From Bacteroidota bacterium (GTDB taxonomy: Bacteria > Bacteroidota > Bacteroidia > Flavobacteriales_D > Sanyastnellaceae), in the NCBI GenBank assembly GCA_027624855.1, contig JAQBTQ010000007.1, positions 51,331 to 115,330 of the forward strand: DNA of 64,000 nt. The letters are read 5' to 3'. Position 1 is the first letter of the stretch; each line of letters opens with the position of its first letter. The position numbers and the translations under genes were made by a program. The notes beneath the pieces were generated by a model. That model searched no databases, was not told where the DNA came from, and worked only from the letters and a program-made list of their open reading frames with translations. Of the stretch, positions 15,689 to 25,634 are shown piece by piece.

Positions 15689-18600
15689 ATGAGACAATTT
15701 TCCATTGGCTATCTGTTTTTTGGAGCGATTTTATTCCAATTCGGATTTTTCTGTTTTTCTGCATCGGCACAAGACCAATCCGGGCAAGCACCGCTTTTTC
15801 AAAAGGGGTTCCCCGTTCCGCAAACTCAACCAGACCCAGCGGCGGAAATCCGAGCTGAGGCTTGCGCTCCGGCCACAGCGCTGAGAGATTTGGAGTGGAA
15901 TAACGTTCGGGCACTCATCGAAAATGCCGGCGCCTTATGGTATGACAGAGCCATAGATAAGGGCGCATTCATGGTGCCAAAGGAGGAAGGTGTCTCAGTG
16001 GTCTATGGAGGAGCGCTGTGGTTAGGGGGTATCAGTCCCGATCAGCAGCTGAAGCTCGCCGCGGTCCGTTACCGAAACGTTGGGAATGACTTTTGGCCGG
16101 GCCCGCTGACCAATACCGGTGCAGCAGAAGTTGACCCTGCAACATGCGAACAATATGATCGGTTTACCATTGCTCAGCGGGCGGATGCTATGCGCCACCG
16201 CCAGTATTTTGACTGTGCGGCGGATCCCGAGTGTGACATGGAAGAGCAGTTTCCAAATGGGTACACCATTCCTTCGTATTTCTTTGAATACCCTGCTCAT
16301 GGAAATGTCAGCTTGAATCAAGATTATTACCTCGCGCCTTTCAAGGACTATGATGGAAATGGTTTCTACGATCCTTCTGCTGGAGACTACCCATGGTACG
16401 ACTTTCTGCAAGAAATTGATTGTGCCGAAAGACGCCGCGAGGATCAGGTTCCTTTGTACGGGGACCAAACCTATTACTGGATTTTCAACGACAAGGGCAA
16501 CATCCACTCAGAATCTCAAGGTGAGCCCATCGGGATGGAAATTCGCGCGCAAGCGTTTGCTTTCTCGACCAATGACGAGGTCAACAACATGCAGTTTTAT
16601 AACTACGTTTTGATCAACCAAGGAACGCAAACCCTTACTGAGACTTATTTCGCTCAGTGGGTAGATTGTGATTTGGGCGGACACGTCGATGATTATGTGG
16701 GGGTGGATGTAAAGCGCGGATTGGGTTACAGTTACAATGGAGACGCATTTGATGAAGCTACCAGTTACTCCATTGGTTATGGCTCCAATCCTCCGGCAAT
16801 GGGAGTTGACTTCTTCGAGGGGCCCTACCAAGATTCTGATTCCATTGACAATCCCTTGACTACTGTTTTTACCGATGCGATTGATTCATTGGGAATTCCT
16901 TATGAAGGCATCGGTATCGGATACGGTGATGGTGTTATTGACAACGAACGGTATGGGATGCGCAAGTTCATCTATTACAACTGGAACTTCGGAATCAATG
17001 GTCAGCCGACCCTAGCTTCTCAGTATTACAATTACATGAGGGGATTTTGGAAAAATGGTCAGCGAATGGCTTATGGTGGAGACGGATTGACGGCGGCAAC
17101 CGGAGCCGATTTAGACATTCCGGCGGATTATATGTTCCCTGGAGATACGGATCCATATCAATGGGGAACCATAGGGATCTCTGTTGATCCATGGACCGAA
17201 GTTGGGGCGGGCAACCCACCGGGCGATCGGCTCTTTTTGCAATCAGCCGGGCCATTTACTTTGGAGCCGGGCGATTACAATAACATCACGGTTGGTATGG
17301 TTTGGGCACGTGCCACGGGCGGTGAACCTTTCGAAAGCGTTGAATTGCTGCGTTTGGCGGATGACAAAGCACAAGCGCTTTTCGACAACTGCTTCGAGAT
17401 AGTCTCTGGACCTGACGCTCCAGACATCACCATCCAAGAATTGGAAAACGAGTTGATCCTCTACTTGACCAACGACAATCCACTTTCCAACAACTACCAA
17501 GAAGAATACATGGCCATGGATCCTTCGATTCCAACTGAATTGGAAGATGGCACGGTACTTACGGATGAGGAGCGGAGTTATGTGTTTGAGGGTTACATGA
17601 TCTACCAATTACGTGACAACACTGTGAGTCCTGCGGATTTGGGTGATATTGATGCAGCGCGACTCATCGCTCAATGCGATATTCGAAATGGCATTACGCA
17701 GGTCATCAATTACGATTTCGATCCTACGTTGGAACTTCCAGTTCCCACTTTGATGGCGAATGGCCAGGACGATGGGATTTTCCACAGCTTACGAGTCACC
17801 AACGACGCCTTTGCTCAAGGCGACAATCGCTTGGTAAACCACAAGACTTATTACTTCATGGCCTTAGCATACGGCTATAACAATTACCGTCCATACGATG
17901 CGGTGCTTGGGACTGGCCAGGACGTCCAATACAAAGCTTCACGTAAAGCAGCGGTGGGTTCTATTCGTTCGTACTCAGGCGTTCCCCACAACCCTTCTCC
18001 TGAGGCGGGTGGTACCGTTCAGTATGCCGAGTACGGCAGCGGTGTGGAAATCACGAAGTTTGAAGGCAAGGGCAATGGCATGATGGACTTGGAATTGACT
18101 CCAGCCTCAGAGCAAGCCATTCTGGAAAACACCATCGCTTCGTCGGTGACGTATGCGGCAGGCCACGGTCCCGTCGATATCCGCGTCGTCGATCCATTGC
18201 GTGTCCCTGACGCCGACTTCGAGTTGCGCGTCGCGGGTGATGACGCCGACCTCGAGGACGCCGTTGACGCCTACTGGACCCTCACCAACTTAACACTCCT
18301 CAACGACGACGATCCCGACAACGACTACAAAGCGGTCCACGAGTCCACTTCGTCGATTGCGCTCCTCAACGAAGAGCTCCTCCTCGACTGGGGCATCTCC
18401 GTGACGGTACATCAATATGATTATCCGCTCGATGGCAAGTTCACCGAGCCCGTTCATGCATCCATCAGCTTTGACGACCCTGCACGTCCTTGGCTCCTCG
18501 GTATTCCCGACGCAGAAGGCTTCAGCCAACTCAACTGGATCCGCGCTGGAAACCAAGAAGGTGCCAGTGACGTTCCTTCGGAAGTCATCTTCAATGACTT

Positions 18601-19897
18601 GAAGACAGGCAACCCACTCGATGAGGAGGAAGTCTACGAAGGCATCTTAGGAGGCACATGGGCGCCGTATTGCCTCGTTTCCTACACGGGTGACGTTGAG
18701 CTCCCATCTGGAGACGTAGTCAAGCTCCCGAACATCGCGCCAACCATCGACGGCTTTGAAGGCGACCTCTCGCCATTCTCTGGCATCAGCGGCTTGAACA
18801 ACGTCGACGTGGTCATCACCAAAGACAAGTCCAAGTGGACGCGTTGTCCGGTACTGGAGATGCAGTCGGTAGAAGAACTCGCACAAAACGGTGGAGAGAA
18901 ACTCAGTTTGCGCCGTCACCCATCGGTCGATAAGAACGGCCGCTACGAAGGGCAGTCGGGCTACAACGCCGGTGAAGCCAACCCCGGCGGTAATCAACCC
19001 ATCGGCATGGGCTGGTTCCCCGGTTACGCCATCGACCTCGGTACCGGTGAGCGCCTCAACATGGCGTTCGGTGAAGACTCATGGCTCGGAGCGGAAAACG
19101 GAAAAGACATGCTGTGGAATCCATCGCCCAACATCACTGGAGGTGTGGGTGGAGGCTTCGGCGGAGGTGGCGGAAGTGCCATCTATGCCGGCGGACAACA
19201 CTGGATTTATGTCTTCAAGAACTCTCAATACGAAGAAGGTACCGAAAACCGCATGCCAGCCTATGACGGCGGAAACTACCTGTGGAGCAACCTCGAAGAC
19301 AACCCGTCGACGACCAACGTCCGACGTGTCTTCCGTGCGTGCACTTGGGTCGGTTCTTCACTCCTCAATGACGACTATGAGATGTTGTCTCCTGAGGATG
19401 GACTCATCCCCAACGACGTGCGCATCCGATTGCGTGTGGCCAAAGCGTACGAGAAGTACAGCCCCACCAACATCGACGCAGAGAATTACGACGGAGCTGA
19501 TAACTACTGGAACCCGCTCTACACCTTCTCTACGAAAAACGTCGCGACGCTCACCCAACAAGACACCGTCTTGACGAGCATCCTCGATGAAATCAACGTC
19601 GTGCCCAACCCGTACTATGCTTTCAGCCAGTACGAAACCAGCAAGCTCGACAACCGCATCAAGATCACCAACCTGCCGGAAGTGTGCACCGTTCGCATCT
19701 ACAACTTGCAGGGAACACTCGTTCGTTCGTTCTTCAAAGCGGACCCCCTCACTTCACTTGATTGGGACCTCAAAAACGAACGAAACGTCCCCATCGCAGG
19801 CGGTGTATACATCATCCACGTCGATGTCCCAGGCATCGGTGAAAAAACCCTCAAGTGGTTCGGCATCATGCGCCCAACCGATTTGGATAACTTCTGA
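15689..19897 (+). CDS. Large T9SS-type secreted protein (1402 aa), C-terminal target domain
   Basis: An exported protein with a signal peptide ending 'FCFSASAQ', long beta-rich regions of unknown function, a glycine-rich stretch ('GGVGGGFGGGGGSA'), and a C-terminal domain of about 95 residues ('VVPNPYYAFSQYE', 'IKITNLPEVCTVRIYN', 'LDWDLKNERNVPIAGGVYI', 'KTLKWFGIM') of the FlgD/T9SS target type. Proteins with this ending occur in Bacteroidota next to PorV/PorQ-family barrels; one such barrel lies at 62921-63970, not adjacent. Codon use changes sharply from about 18170 onward: leucine goes from mostly TTG/CTG/CTT to mostly CTC, and C-ending codons dominate. Function is unknown; a surface structural or adhesive role is a guess. 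Confidence 0.82.
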   Translation: MRQFSIGYLFFGAILFQFGFFCFSASAQDQSGQAPLFQKGFPVPQTQPDPAAEIRAEACAPATALRDLEWNNVRALIENAGALWYDRAIDKGAFMVPKEEGVSVVYGGALWLGGISPDQQLKLAAVRYRNVGNDFWPGPLTNTGAAEVDPATCEQYDRFTIAQRADAMRHRQYFDCAADPECDMEEQFPNGYTIPSYFFEYPAHGNVSLNQDYYLAPFKDYDGNGFYDPSAGDYPWYDFLQEIDCAERRREDQVPLYGDQTYYWIFNDKGNIHSESQGEPIGMEIRAQAFAFSTNDEVNNMQFYNYVLINQGTQTLTETYFAQWVDCDLGGHVDDYVGVDVKRGLGYSYNGDAFDEATSYSIGYGSNPPAMGVDFFEGPYQDSDSIDNPLTTVFTDAIDSLGIPYEGIGIGYGDGVIDNERYGMRKFIYYNWNFGINGQPTLASQYYNYMRGFWKNGQRMAYGGDGLTAATGADLDIPADYMFPGDTDPYQWGTIGISVDPWTEVGAGNPPGDRLFLQSAGPFTLEPGDYNNITVGMVWARATGGEPFESVELLRLADDKAQALFDNCFEIVSGPDAPDITIQELENELILYLTNDNPLSNNYQEEYMAMDPSIPTELEDGTVLTDEERSYVFEGYMIYQLRDNTVSPADLGDIDAARLIAQCDIRNGITQVINYDFDPTLELPVPTLMANGQDDGIFHSLRVTNDAFAQGDNRLVNHKTYYFMALAYGYNNYRPYDAVLGTGQDVQYKASRKAAVGSIRSYSGVPHNPSPEAGGTVQYAEYGSGVEITKFEGKGNGMMDLELTPASEQAILENTIASSVTYAAGHGPVDIRVVDPLRVPDADFELRVAGDDADLEDAVDAYWTLTNLTLLNDDDPDNDYKAVHESTSSIALLNEELLLDWGISVTVHQYDYPLDGKFTEPVHASISFDDPARPWLLGIPDAEGFSQLNWIRAGNQEGASDVPSEVIFNDLKTGNPLDEEEVYEGILGGTWAPYCLVSYTGDVELPSGDVVKLPNIAPTIDGFEGDLSPFSGISGLNNVDVVITKDKSKWTRCPVLEMQSVEELAQNGGEKLSLRRHPSVDKNGRYEGQSGYNAGEANPGGNQPIGMGWFPGYAIDLGTGERLNMAFGEDSWLGAENGKDMLWNPSPNITGGVGGGFGGGGGSAIYAGGQHWIYVFKNSQYEEGTENRMPAYDGGNYLWSNLEDNPSTTNVRRVFRACTWVGSSLLNDDYEMLSPEDGLIPNDVRIRLRVAKAYEKYSPTNIDAENYDGADNYWNPLYTFSTKNVATLTQQDTVLTSILDEINVVPNPYYAFSQYETSKLDNRIKITNLPEVCTVRIYNLQGTLVRSFFKADPLTSLDWDLKNERNVPIAGGVYIIHVDVPGIGEKTLKWFGIMRPTDLDNF

Positions 19898-20023
19898 TGT
19901 TATGACTTTTCGTTACAAATCCAAAGTTTGATTTGATAACAAAGTGCGGTGAGCATTCATTTTCTTGTTCCACCTTTATTGAAATAAACAAGCGGAAATT
20001 AGCAGTACAATTCGATTTGTATC

Positions 20024-21175
20024 ATGCGGAATTTCTTCAAGACCCTGCTTAGGATTGCTGCAGGGTTGGCCATATTGGGTTTCGGTTTATTTGTGATGAA
20101 CGTTCTCATTTCAATGAAGCCCGAGCCCCAAGTCATTGAGCGGCCCGTTGCAGCTCGTGCCGTTCGAACGACTGATGTTTATCCTCGCACTTGTTTTCCA
20201 ACGATTCCCGTGGAAGGGCGCGTGGAATCATTGTATCGATTGGAAATCATGACCGAAACGACAGGTGTTCTTGCCATGAGCAGGGGTAAGGAATTTCGAG
20301 AAGGCACAGAATACCGCGCTGGTGAAGTATTGTTGAGTTTAGACGCCACTGAGGCTGAGGAACAGTTGAAATCACAACGTGGTCAATTCTTGCAATTGCT
20401 ATCAAATGCCTTGGCTGATTTGGAATATGATTTTGAGGGAAGTTGGTCGAAATGGGACCGATTTGCGGCTTCAGTCCAAGTCGATCGAAAACTTCCCGCA
20501 TTGCCAGATCCAAAATCAGACCAAGAACGGTTGTTCCTCGCGAATCGAGGAATCATAAGCACCTATCATGCGATTCGAGCGGCAGAAGAGCGCTTGGAGA
20601 AATACACCATCAAGGCGCCGTTCAATGGAACGCTAGCTTCGGCCAACGTACGGCCTGGCGGATTGGTAAGAGCCGGACAAGTCGCTGGCGTTTTATTGGG
20701 GCAGGATGAATTTGAAGTGAAGACGGCAGTGCATGCACGCTATTTGGATACAGTCGAAAAAGGCGATGGAGTGCAGTTCAAGGATGAGCAAGGAAATTTG
20801 GTTGCCGCAGGTCAAGTGCATCGGGTATCGGGTAACATCGATGCCATGACGCAATCTGCAAGCGTTTTTTGTCGTGTCCGTGCCATTAAAGGAAAAGAAG
20901 ATGCCGTCCGGGATGGTCGATTCTTGACAGGCGAAATCAAAAGTGCACCAATCCAGCAATCTTATTTGTTGCCTTCGAATTTGTTGATGGAGGATGGAAG
21001 TGTTTACATCGTCGAAGAGGAAAAGTTAAAAACCCAATCCGTTCAGCTGCTTTTTGAATCACGGACCGAGGTCATCGTTCAGGGATTAAAACCGGGAACG
21101 CAACTCTTGGATGAAGTGCTCGCAACTGCTTTTGACGGCATGCCTGTCGTAACTGAAAAAAGTCAGACGAACTGA
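20024..21175 (+). CDS. RND efflux periplasmic adaptor subunit
   Basis: A 383-residue membrane-fusion protein: N-terminal anchor ('IAAGLAILGFGLFVM'), a biotinyl-lipoyl-like half ('GTEYRAGEVLLSLD'), a coiled hairpin, the second half-motif 'YTIKAPFNGTLASANVRPGG' (split here as 'YTIKAPFNGTLA' and 'VRPGGLVRAG'), and a beta-barrel C-terminal part. It links the inner-membrane pump to the TolC-like channel encoded just downstream. The hairpin insert is longer than in short MFPs and includes 'LEYDFEGSWSKW'. Its TGA shares one base with the ATG of the pump gene, so the operon is tight. Substrate unknown. Confidence 0.9.
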   Translation: MRNFFKTLLRIAAGLAILGFGLFVMNVLISMKPEPQVIERPVAARAVRTTDVYPRTCFPTIPVEGRVESLYRLEIMTETTGVLAMSRGKEFREGTEYRAGEVLLSLDATEAEEQLKSQRGQFLQLLSNALADLEYDFEGSWSKWDRFAASVQVDRKLPALPDPKSDQERLFLANRGIISTYHAIRAAEERLEKYTIKAPFNGTLASANVRPGGLVRAGQVAGVLLGQDEFEVKTAVHARYLDTVEKGDGVQFKDEQGNLVAAGQVHRVSGNIDAMTQSASVFCRVRAIKGKEDAVRDGRFLTGEIKSAPIQQSYLLPSNLLMEDGSVYIVEEEKLKTQSVQLLFESRTEVIVQGLKPGTQLLDEVLATAFDGMPVVTEKSQTN

Positions 21176-24100
21176 TGCGGGGATTGATTCAATATTTCGT
21201 CAAATACAATTTGACGGGTGATCTCTTGATGATCGCTATCCTCGCTTCAGGATTTGTCGGATTGACCAAATTGCGATCGAATTTTTTTCCTGAAGTCGAA
21301 TCCAAGACGATCCAAGTCCAGGTGGTTTACCCGGGGGCTTCACCAACTGAAATTGAGGAAGGCATCATCGCGAAAATTGAGGAAAACCTGAAGGGCATTG
21401 CAGGCTTGGATCAGGTCAAATCCGTTTGCAATGAGAATGCGGGGAGCATCACCATAGAAACCATTTCAGCGGATGTCACTGACGAGGTGCTCCAAAACGT
21501 CAAAAATGCAGTCGACCGCATTGCCAGTTTTCCCGTTGGAATGGAGCCTCCTATTGTCTTTAAACAAGACGCCATAGGAGTCGCATTTTCATTTGCGATC
21601 ATTGGGGTAGACGATTTAAACGTGCTGAAACAAGAGGCACGAAGAATCGAATTGGAGTTACGGGGCGTTGAAGGCATTTCTCAAGTACAACTCAGCGGAT
21701 TTCCAGAAGAGGAAATTGAGATTCGTCTGCGGCAAAATGATTTGAATGAACTCAATTTGTCGATGGCGGAAGTGGCCAACGCAGTTCGAAATGCAAATTT
21801 GGAAACGACTGGTGGGCGCTTGAAAATGGAGTCTGAGGAAGTCATCATCCGCGGTCGATACCGTCAGTATGAGGCGGAAGCTTTGAACGACATCATCGTA
21901 CGGGCTGATCGTGACGGTCGAGTCGTCCGGTTGGGTGATATCGCGGAGGTAAATCAACAATGGGCAGAAAATGACCCCTCCAGGAATTGGTTCAACGGTC
22001 AGCCTGCGGCAGTCATTACCGTCAATAACTTGACTTCGGAATCCATTTTGGATATCACCGACTACGTGCGAGACTACATCGCCGCGTATAATGCGAGAGA
22101 GTCTTCAACGCGTATTGAGGTCATCCGCGATGCGAGTACCGTATTAAATCAACGGATCGACTTGCTGGTGAACAATGGAGTGATTGGCTTCCTACTGGTT
22201 TTGCTATTTCTGGCCCTCTTCTTGGATATTCGACTTGCTTTTTGGGTGGCACTGGCCATTCCTGTTTCTTTCATGGGGATGTTCCTTCTGGCCGATCAAA
22301 TGGGAGTGACCATCAATGTGATTTCATTGTTCGGTATGATCCTCGTCATCGGGATTTTGGTGGACGATGGAATTGTCATAGCAGAGAATATCTACCAACA
22401 CTTTGAGCGAGGAGCCTCTCGGCTAGATGCGACCATCAATGGGACGCTCGAGGTGCTGCCAGCCGTCTTTGCAGCGATTGTGACAACGGTGGTGGCCTTC
22501 TCCTCCTTTTTCTTCATCGAGGGAAGGTTGGGGGATTTTTTCGGAGACATGGCCACCGTAATCATACTCACGTTGGTCTTTTCGCTTGTGGAAGGAGCAC
22601 TGATTCTTCCTGCACACATTGGACATTCGCGCGCCCTCAACCGAGAAGTCAAAAGAAACCGTTTTGAACGGGCCATGCGGAGTTTCATGAATGGATTGCG
22701 GGATCGGTTGTACGCCCCAGTTCTCCGATTCAGTTTGAAGCAGCCATGGGTGATGTTTTGCATCATTTTGGCAATCTTCATGATTACGGTTCCAGGATTG
22801 ATCGGAAGTGGAAAGGTGAAAACAACCTTTTTCCCATTCATTGAAGGGGACAACTTAACCATCAATTTGACCATGCAGTCGGGAACCCGCGATGAAATCA
22901 CCGTGGCCGAATTGGACCGCATTGAGAAAATCATATGGGAGGTCAATGATGAGCTGAATGCATTGCGGGGAGACTCCCTCGAAATGATTCTAGCTGTTGA
23001 CAAGCGAATAGGGCCTTCCATGCACAATGGATTGATCAACGTTCAATTACTGGATGGAGAACGCCGAAACATGCAATCAACGGAGATATCCTCAATGATT
23101 CGAGAACGCGTGGGAACCGTCTTTGGCGCGGAGAATTTGAGCTTTGCCGCATTTTCTCCATTTGGACGGCCGGTTTCGGTTTCCCTCTTGGGCAATGATT
23201 TGGAAGCATTGACGTCCGCAACAGAAGAACTCAAGGCGGCCATGTTGCAGCGTGAGGATTTGAAAGACGTCACGGATAATAACCAGAAAGGGATGCAGGA
23301 GATTGAAATCATTCTCAAGCCTCGCGCTCACCAATTGGGGTTCACTCATGCGTCCGTCATGGGGCAGATCCGTCAGAGTTTTTTCGGAACGGAGGCACAA
23401 CGCCTGCAAAAGGGACGGGATGAAGTGCGCGTTTGGGTCCGTTTGGATGAGCGCGATCGTCAATCGATAGGTGATTTGGAATCGTTTCGGTTGGTTGATC
23501 CCACGGGAGGGCTGGTCCCGTTGAATGAAGTAGCAGAGGTAAAGATGGGCAGGGGAATTACCGCAATCAACCGCCTTTATGGGCAGCGGGAGGTGCAAGT
23601 ATCTGCTGATTTGGCTGGTCCGCAAGTGAGCGCTACGGAGGCGAATGCGGCCATTCGAGAAGAGGTATTACCCGACATTTTGGCCCGCTATCCCAGTGTA
23701 ACGCCCAGCTTTGAAGGTCAGAATCGAGAAGTTGGAAAATCTCAACGAAGCATTTCAAGCATCATGCCCCTGGTTTTTGCCTTGATGCTGTTTATCATCA
23801 TTTTGTCGTTCCGTTCACCGCTGCAAGGGCTGGCGGTATTTGGGCTCATCCCCTTTGGATTCATTGGAGTAAGCATTGGCCATTGGCTTTTGGATGCACA
23901 AATCAGCTTGTTTTCAATTCTGGGAATGATCGCCCTCATTGGAATTTTGGTGAATGATGCGCTCGTTTTTGTCGCAGCGTACAACGTTAACTTGAAACAA
24001 GGAAAAGACGTGAAAGCGGCCATTTGGGACGCTGGCATGAGCCGCTTCAGGCCCATCATATTGACCTCCATTACGACTGTAGCAGGGCTCGCACCGCTTA

Positions 24101-24321
24101 TGTTGAATAAGAGTTTTCAAGCGCAGTTCTTGATTCCCATGGCCATAGCGGTGGCGTTTGGTTTGCTGTTTGTGACAGTCATCATTTTGGTGTTGTTGCC
24201 CATCTATTTGCAATGGATCAACCCGCTGCATCGAAGTTGGGTTTGGATCAAAAAAGGCCATTGGCCGGCAATCGAAGCTGCTGAGCCTGCAAATCGTGAA
24301 GAACAACCATTTGAGTCATGA
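21175..24321 (+). CDS. RND family efflux pump, inner-membrane transporter
   Basis: A 1048-residue AcrB/MexB-type proton-driven exporter. It shows the first helix and 'NFFPEVESKTIQVQVVYPG', two porter-domain blocks, the TM4 acidic motif 'GILVDDGIVIAENI', 'SLVEGALILPAHIGH', and the second-half membrane block 'LIGILVNDALVFVAAYN'. The TM4 Asp pair needed for proton relay is present. The length matches the family. It overlaps the adaptor gene by 1 bp and the TolC gene by 4 bp, giving a complete tripartite system. No local regulator gene is present. Confidence 0.94.
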   Translation: MRGLIQYFVKYNLTGDLLMIAILASGFVGLTKLRSNFFPEVESKTIQVQVVYPGASPTEIEEGIIAKIEENLKGIAGLDQVKSVCNENAGSITIETISADVTDEVLQNVKNAVDRIASFPVGMEPPIVFKQDAIGVAFSFAIIGVDDLNVLKQEARRIELELRGVEGISQVQLSGFPEEEIEIRLRQNDLNELNLSMAEVANAVRNANLETTGGRLKMESEEVIIRGRYRQYEAEALNDIIVRADRDGRVVRLGDIAEVNQQWAENDPSRNWFNGQPAAVITVNNLTSESILDITDYVRDYIAAYNARESSTRIEVIRDASTVLNQRIDLLVNNGVIGFLLVLLFLALFLDIRLAFWVALAIPVSFMGMFLLADQMGVTINVISLFGMILVIGILVDDGIVIAENIYQHFERGASRLDATINGTLEVLPAVFAAIVTTVVAFSSFFFIEGRLGDFFGDMATVIILTLVFSLVEGALILPAHIGHSRALNREVKRNRFERAMRSFMNGLRDRLYAPVLRFSLKQPWVMFCIILAIFMITVPGLIGSGKVKTTFFPFIEGDNLTINLTMQSGTRDEITVAELDRIEKIIWEVNDELNALRGDSLEMILAVDKRIGPSMHNGLINVQLLDGERRNMQSTEISSMIRERVGTVFGAENLSFAAFSPFGRPVSVSLLGNDLEALTSATEELKAAMLQREDLKDVTDNNQKGMQEIEIILKPRAHQLGFTHASVMGQIRQSFFGTEAQRLQKGRDEVRVWVRLDERDRQSIGDLESFRLVDPTGGLVPLNEVAEVKMGRGITAINRLYGQREVQVSADLAGPQVSATEANAAIREEVLPDILARYPSVTPSFEGQNREVGKSQRSISSIMPLVFALMLFIIILSFRSPLQGLAVFGLIPFGFIGVSIGHWLLDAQISLFSILGMIALIGILVNDALVFVAAYNVNLKQGKDVKAAIWDAGMSRFRPIILTSITTVAGLAPLMLNKSFQAQFLIPMAIAVAFGLLFVTVIILVLLPIYLQWINPLHRSWVWIKKGHWPAIEAAEPANREEQPFES

Positions 24322-25634
24322 GTGTAAGGAAAAACCTGATGTTCATTCTCCTGCTGACCATGTGCGGGGCCCCACAACTTCATTGGGCTCAAGATGCATT
24401 GACTCGGGAACAAGCTGTCGCTATGGCGCTAGAACAAAATTTGGGCATCCGCATGGCCAAATTGGAAGTGAATCGAGCGGAAATCGATGATTCATGGGGA
24501 GCGGCTGGCGCCTTACCACAAATTGGATTGAATGTGTCAGGTGCAGGTGCAGTGAGCGATCAATCAGAAAATCCCACTTCTTTTATCCAAGAACGACTGG
24601 AAAGCCAATCATTGAATGTCGGGACCCAATTGAATTGGGTGTTATTCGACGGATTTGGCATGTTTGCGAACAAACGGGCACTGGAGACGCTGGTAGAGCA
24701 GGCAGGTGGTCAAGTGGATGTTATGATAGAACAAACCCTTGCAGGCGTATTGCAATTGTACGATGTTGCGAAGATTCAGGAGCAATTAGTGAAAATGTGG
24801 GAAGAGGAGGTGGCCAATGGCAAGGATCGCGTAGAATGGTTGGAGCGTCGCAGGGAATATGGGGCAGCGGCAGCCTTTGATCGGATTCAACTGGAAAATG
24901 CCGTCATCGCAGACGAGTTGACGTTGGCCCAACAGCGCGTTGCTTTGAACGCTACGATGCGCAGTTTGAACCGTTTGATTGGAGCGGATCTCAGTACGAC
25001 GTGGAAATTGACAACCGAATTGGACGAGCCTGAGGCACGGGATTTTCAGGTGCTTGAAGAAGCGCTGCTGCAGAACAATACGGCGATGGATAACGCACGT
25101 CTCGGACAGGAACTTGCAAGGATTGGCATGGATCAGGCGAAATCTCGTCAGTTGCCATCATTGCAATTATCCGCGAGCCAAGGAAATCAACGGAGTCAAT
25201 TTGCTGCGGGTGATTTTGAAGGTGAGGGGCGAATAGCCAATGTTTCGGCTAATTTGATTTTGAATTTCAACCTGTTCAATGGGGGGAGCACTCGCCGCGC
25301 TATTGAGCAGGCCAAATTGCAAATGTTGGTCGCGGAACAACGTGTTGAGAATGAGGCTGAAGAAGTGAAGCGAATATTTGGTGATGCCCGAGATCGTTGG
25401 GAAGTCGCAGCATCGTCTTTCGCACTCTCGAAGCGATTGCGCCAGAACACTGAAAAAGCGATGGAAATCGCAGAATCCACATTCCAGTCAGGTGCCATGA
25501 ATTCATTGGATTTTCGGGATGTACAATTGCAATTGATGCAAGCAAAGCAGGCTGAATCGCAAGCTTTACAAGAGTGGCTGGCTGCAGAGGTTGAACTTGC
25601 TCGACTCTCTGGTCAATGGACAAATCAAAATTGA
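24318..25634 (+). CDS. TolC-family outer-membrane efflux channel
   Basis: A 438-residue protein with a signal peptide ('MFILLLTMCGAPQLHWAQ') and two repeats of the outer-membrane efflux fold: 'LTREQAVAMALEQNLGIRMAK' type start (seen as 'EQAVAMALEQNLGI'), 'GTQLNWVLFDGFG', and in the second half 'LNFNLFNGGSTRRAIEQAK' with long coiled helices. It forms the trimeric channel for the adjacent RND pump. The ATG overlaps the pump stop by 4 bp, and the 3' end overlaps the following glycosyltransferase start by 19 bp. Confidence 0.93.
   Translation: MSVRKNLMFILLLTMCGAPQLHWAQDALTREQAVAMALEQNLGIRMAKLEVNRAEIDDSWGAAGALPQIGLNVSGAGAVSDQSENPTSFIQERLESQSLNVGTQLNWVLFDGFGMFANKRALETLVEQAGGQVDVMIEQTLAGVLQLYDVAKIQEQLVKMWEEEVANGKDRVEWLERRREYGAAAAFDRIQLENAVIADELTLAQQRVALNATMRSLNRLIGADLSTTWKLTTELDEPEARDFQVLEEALLQNNTAMDNARLGQELARIGMDQAKSRQLPSLQLSASQGNQRSQFAAGDFEGEGRIANVSANLILNFNLFNGGSTRRAIEQAKLQMLVAEQRVENEAEEVKRIFGDARDRWEVAASSFALSKRLRQNTEKAMEIAESTFQSGAMNSLDFRDVQLQLMQAKQAESQALQEWLAAEVELARLSGQWTNQN

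Noticed and set aside
19898..19950. Terminator after the large T9SS gene (AAATC/GATTT arms)
   Set aside because: The stem is weak, AT-only in part, and no T-run follows.
22392..23039. A 215-codon open frame on the minus strand opposite the RND pump
   Set aside because: Low-complexity basic composition and complete overlap with a well-supported pump gene; it is an antisense shadow.
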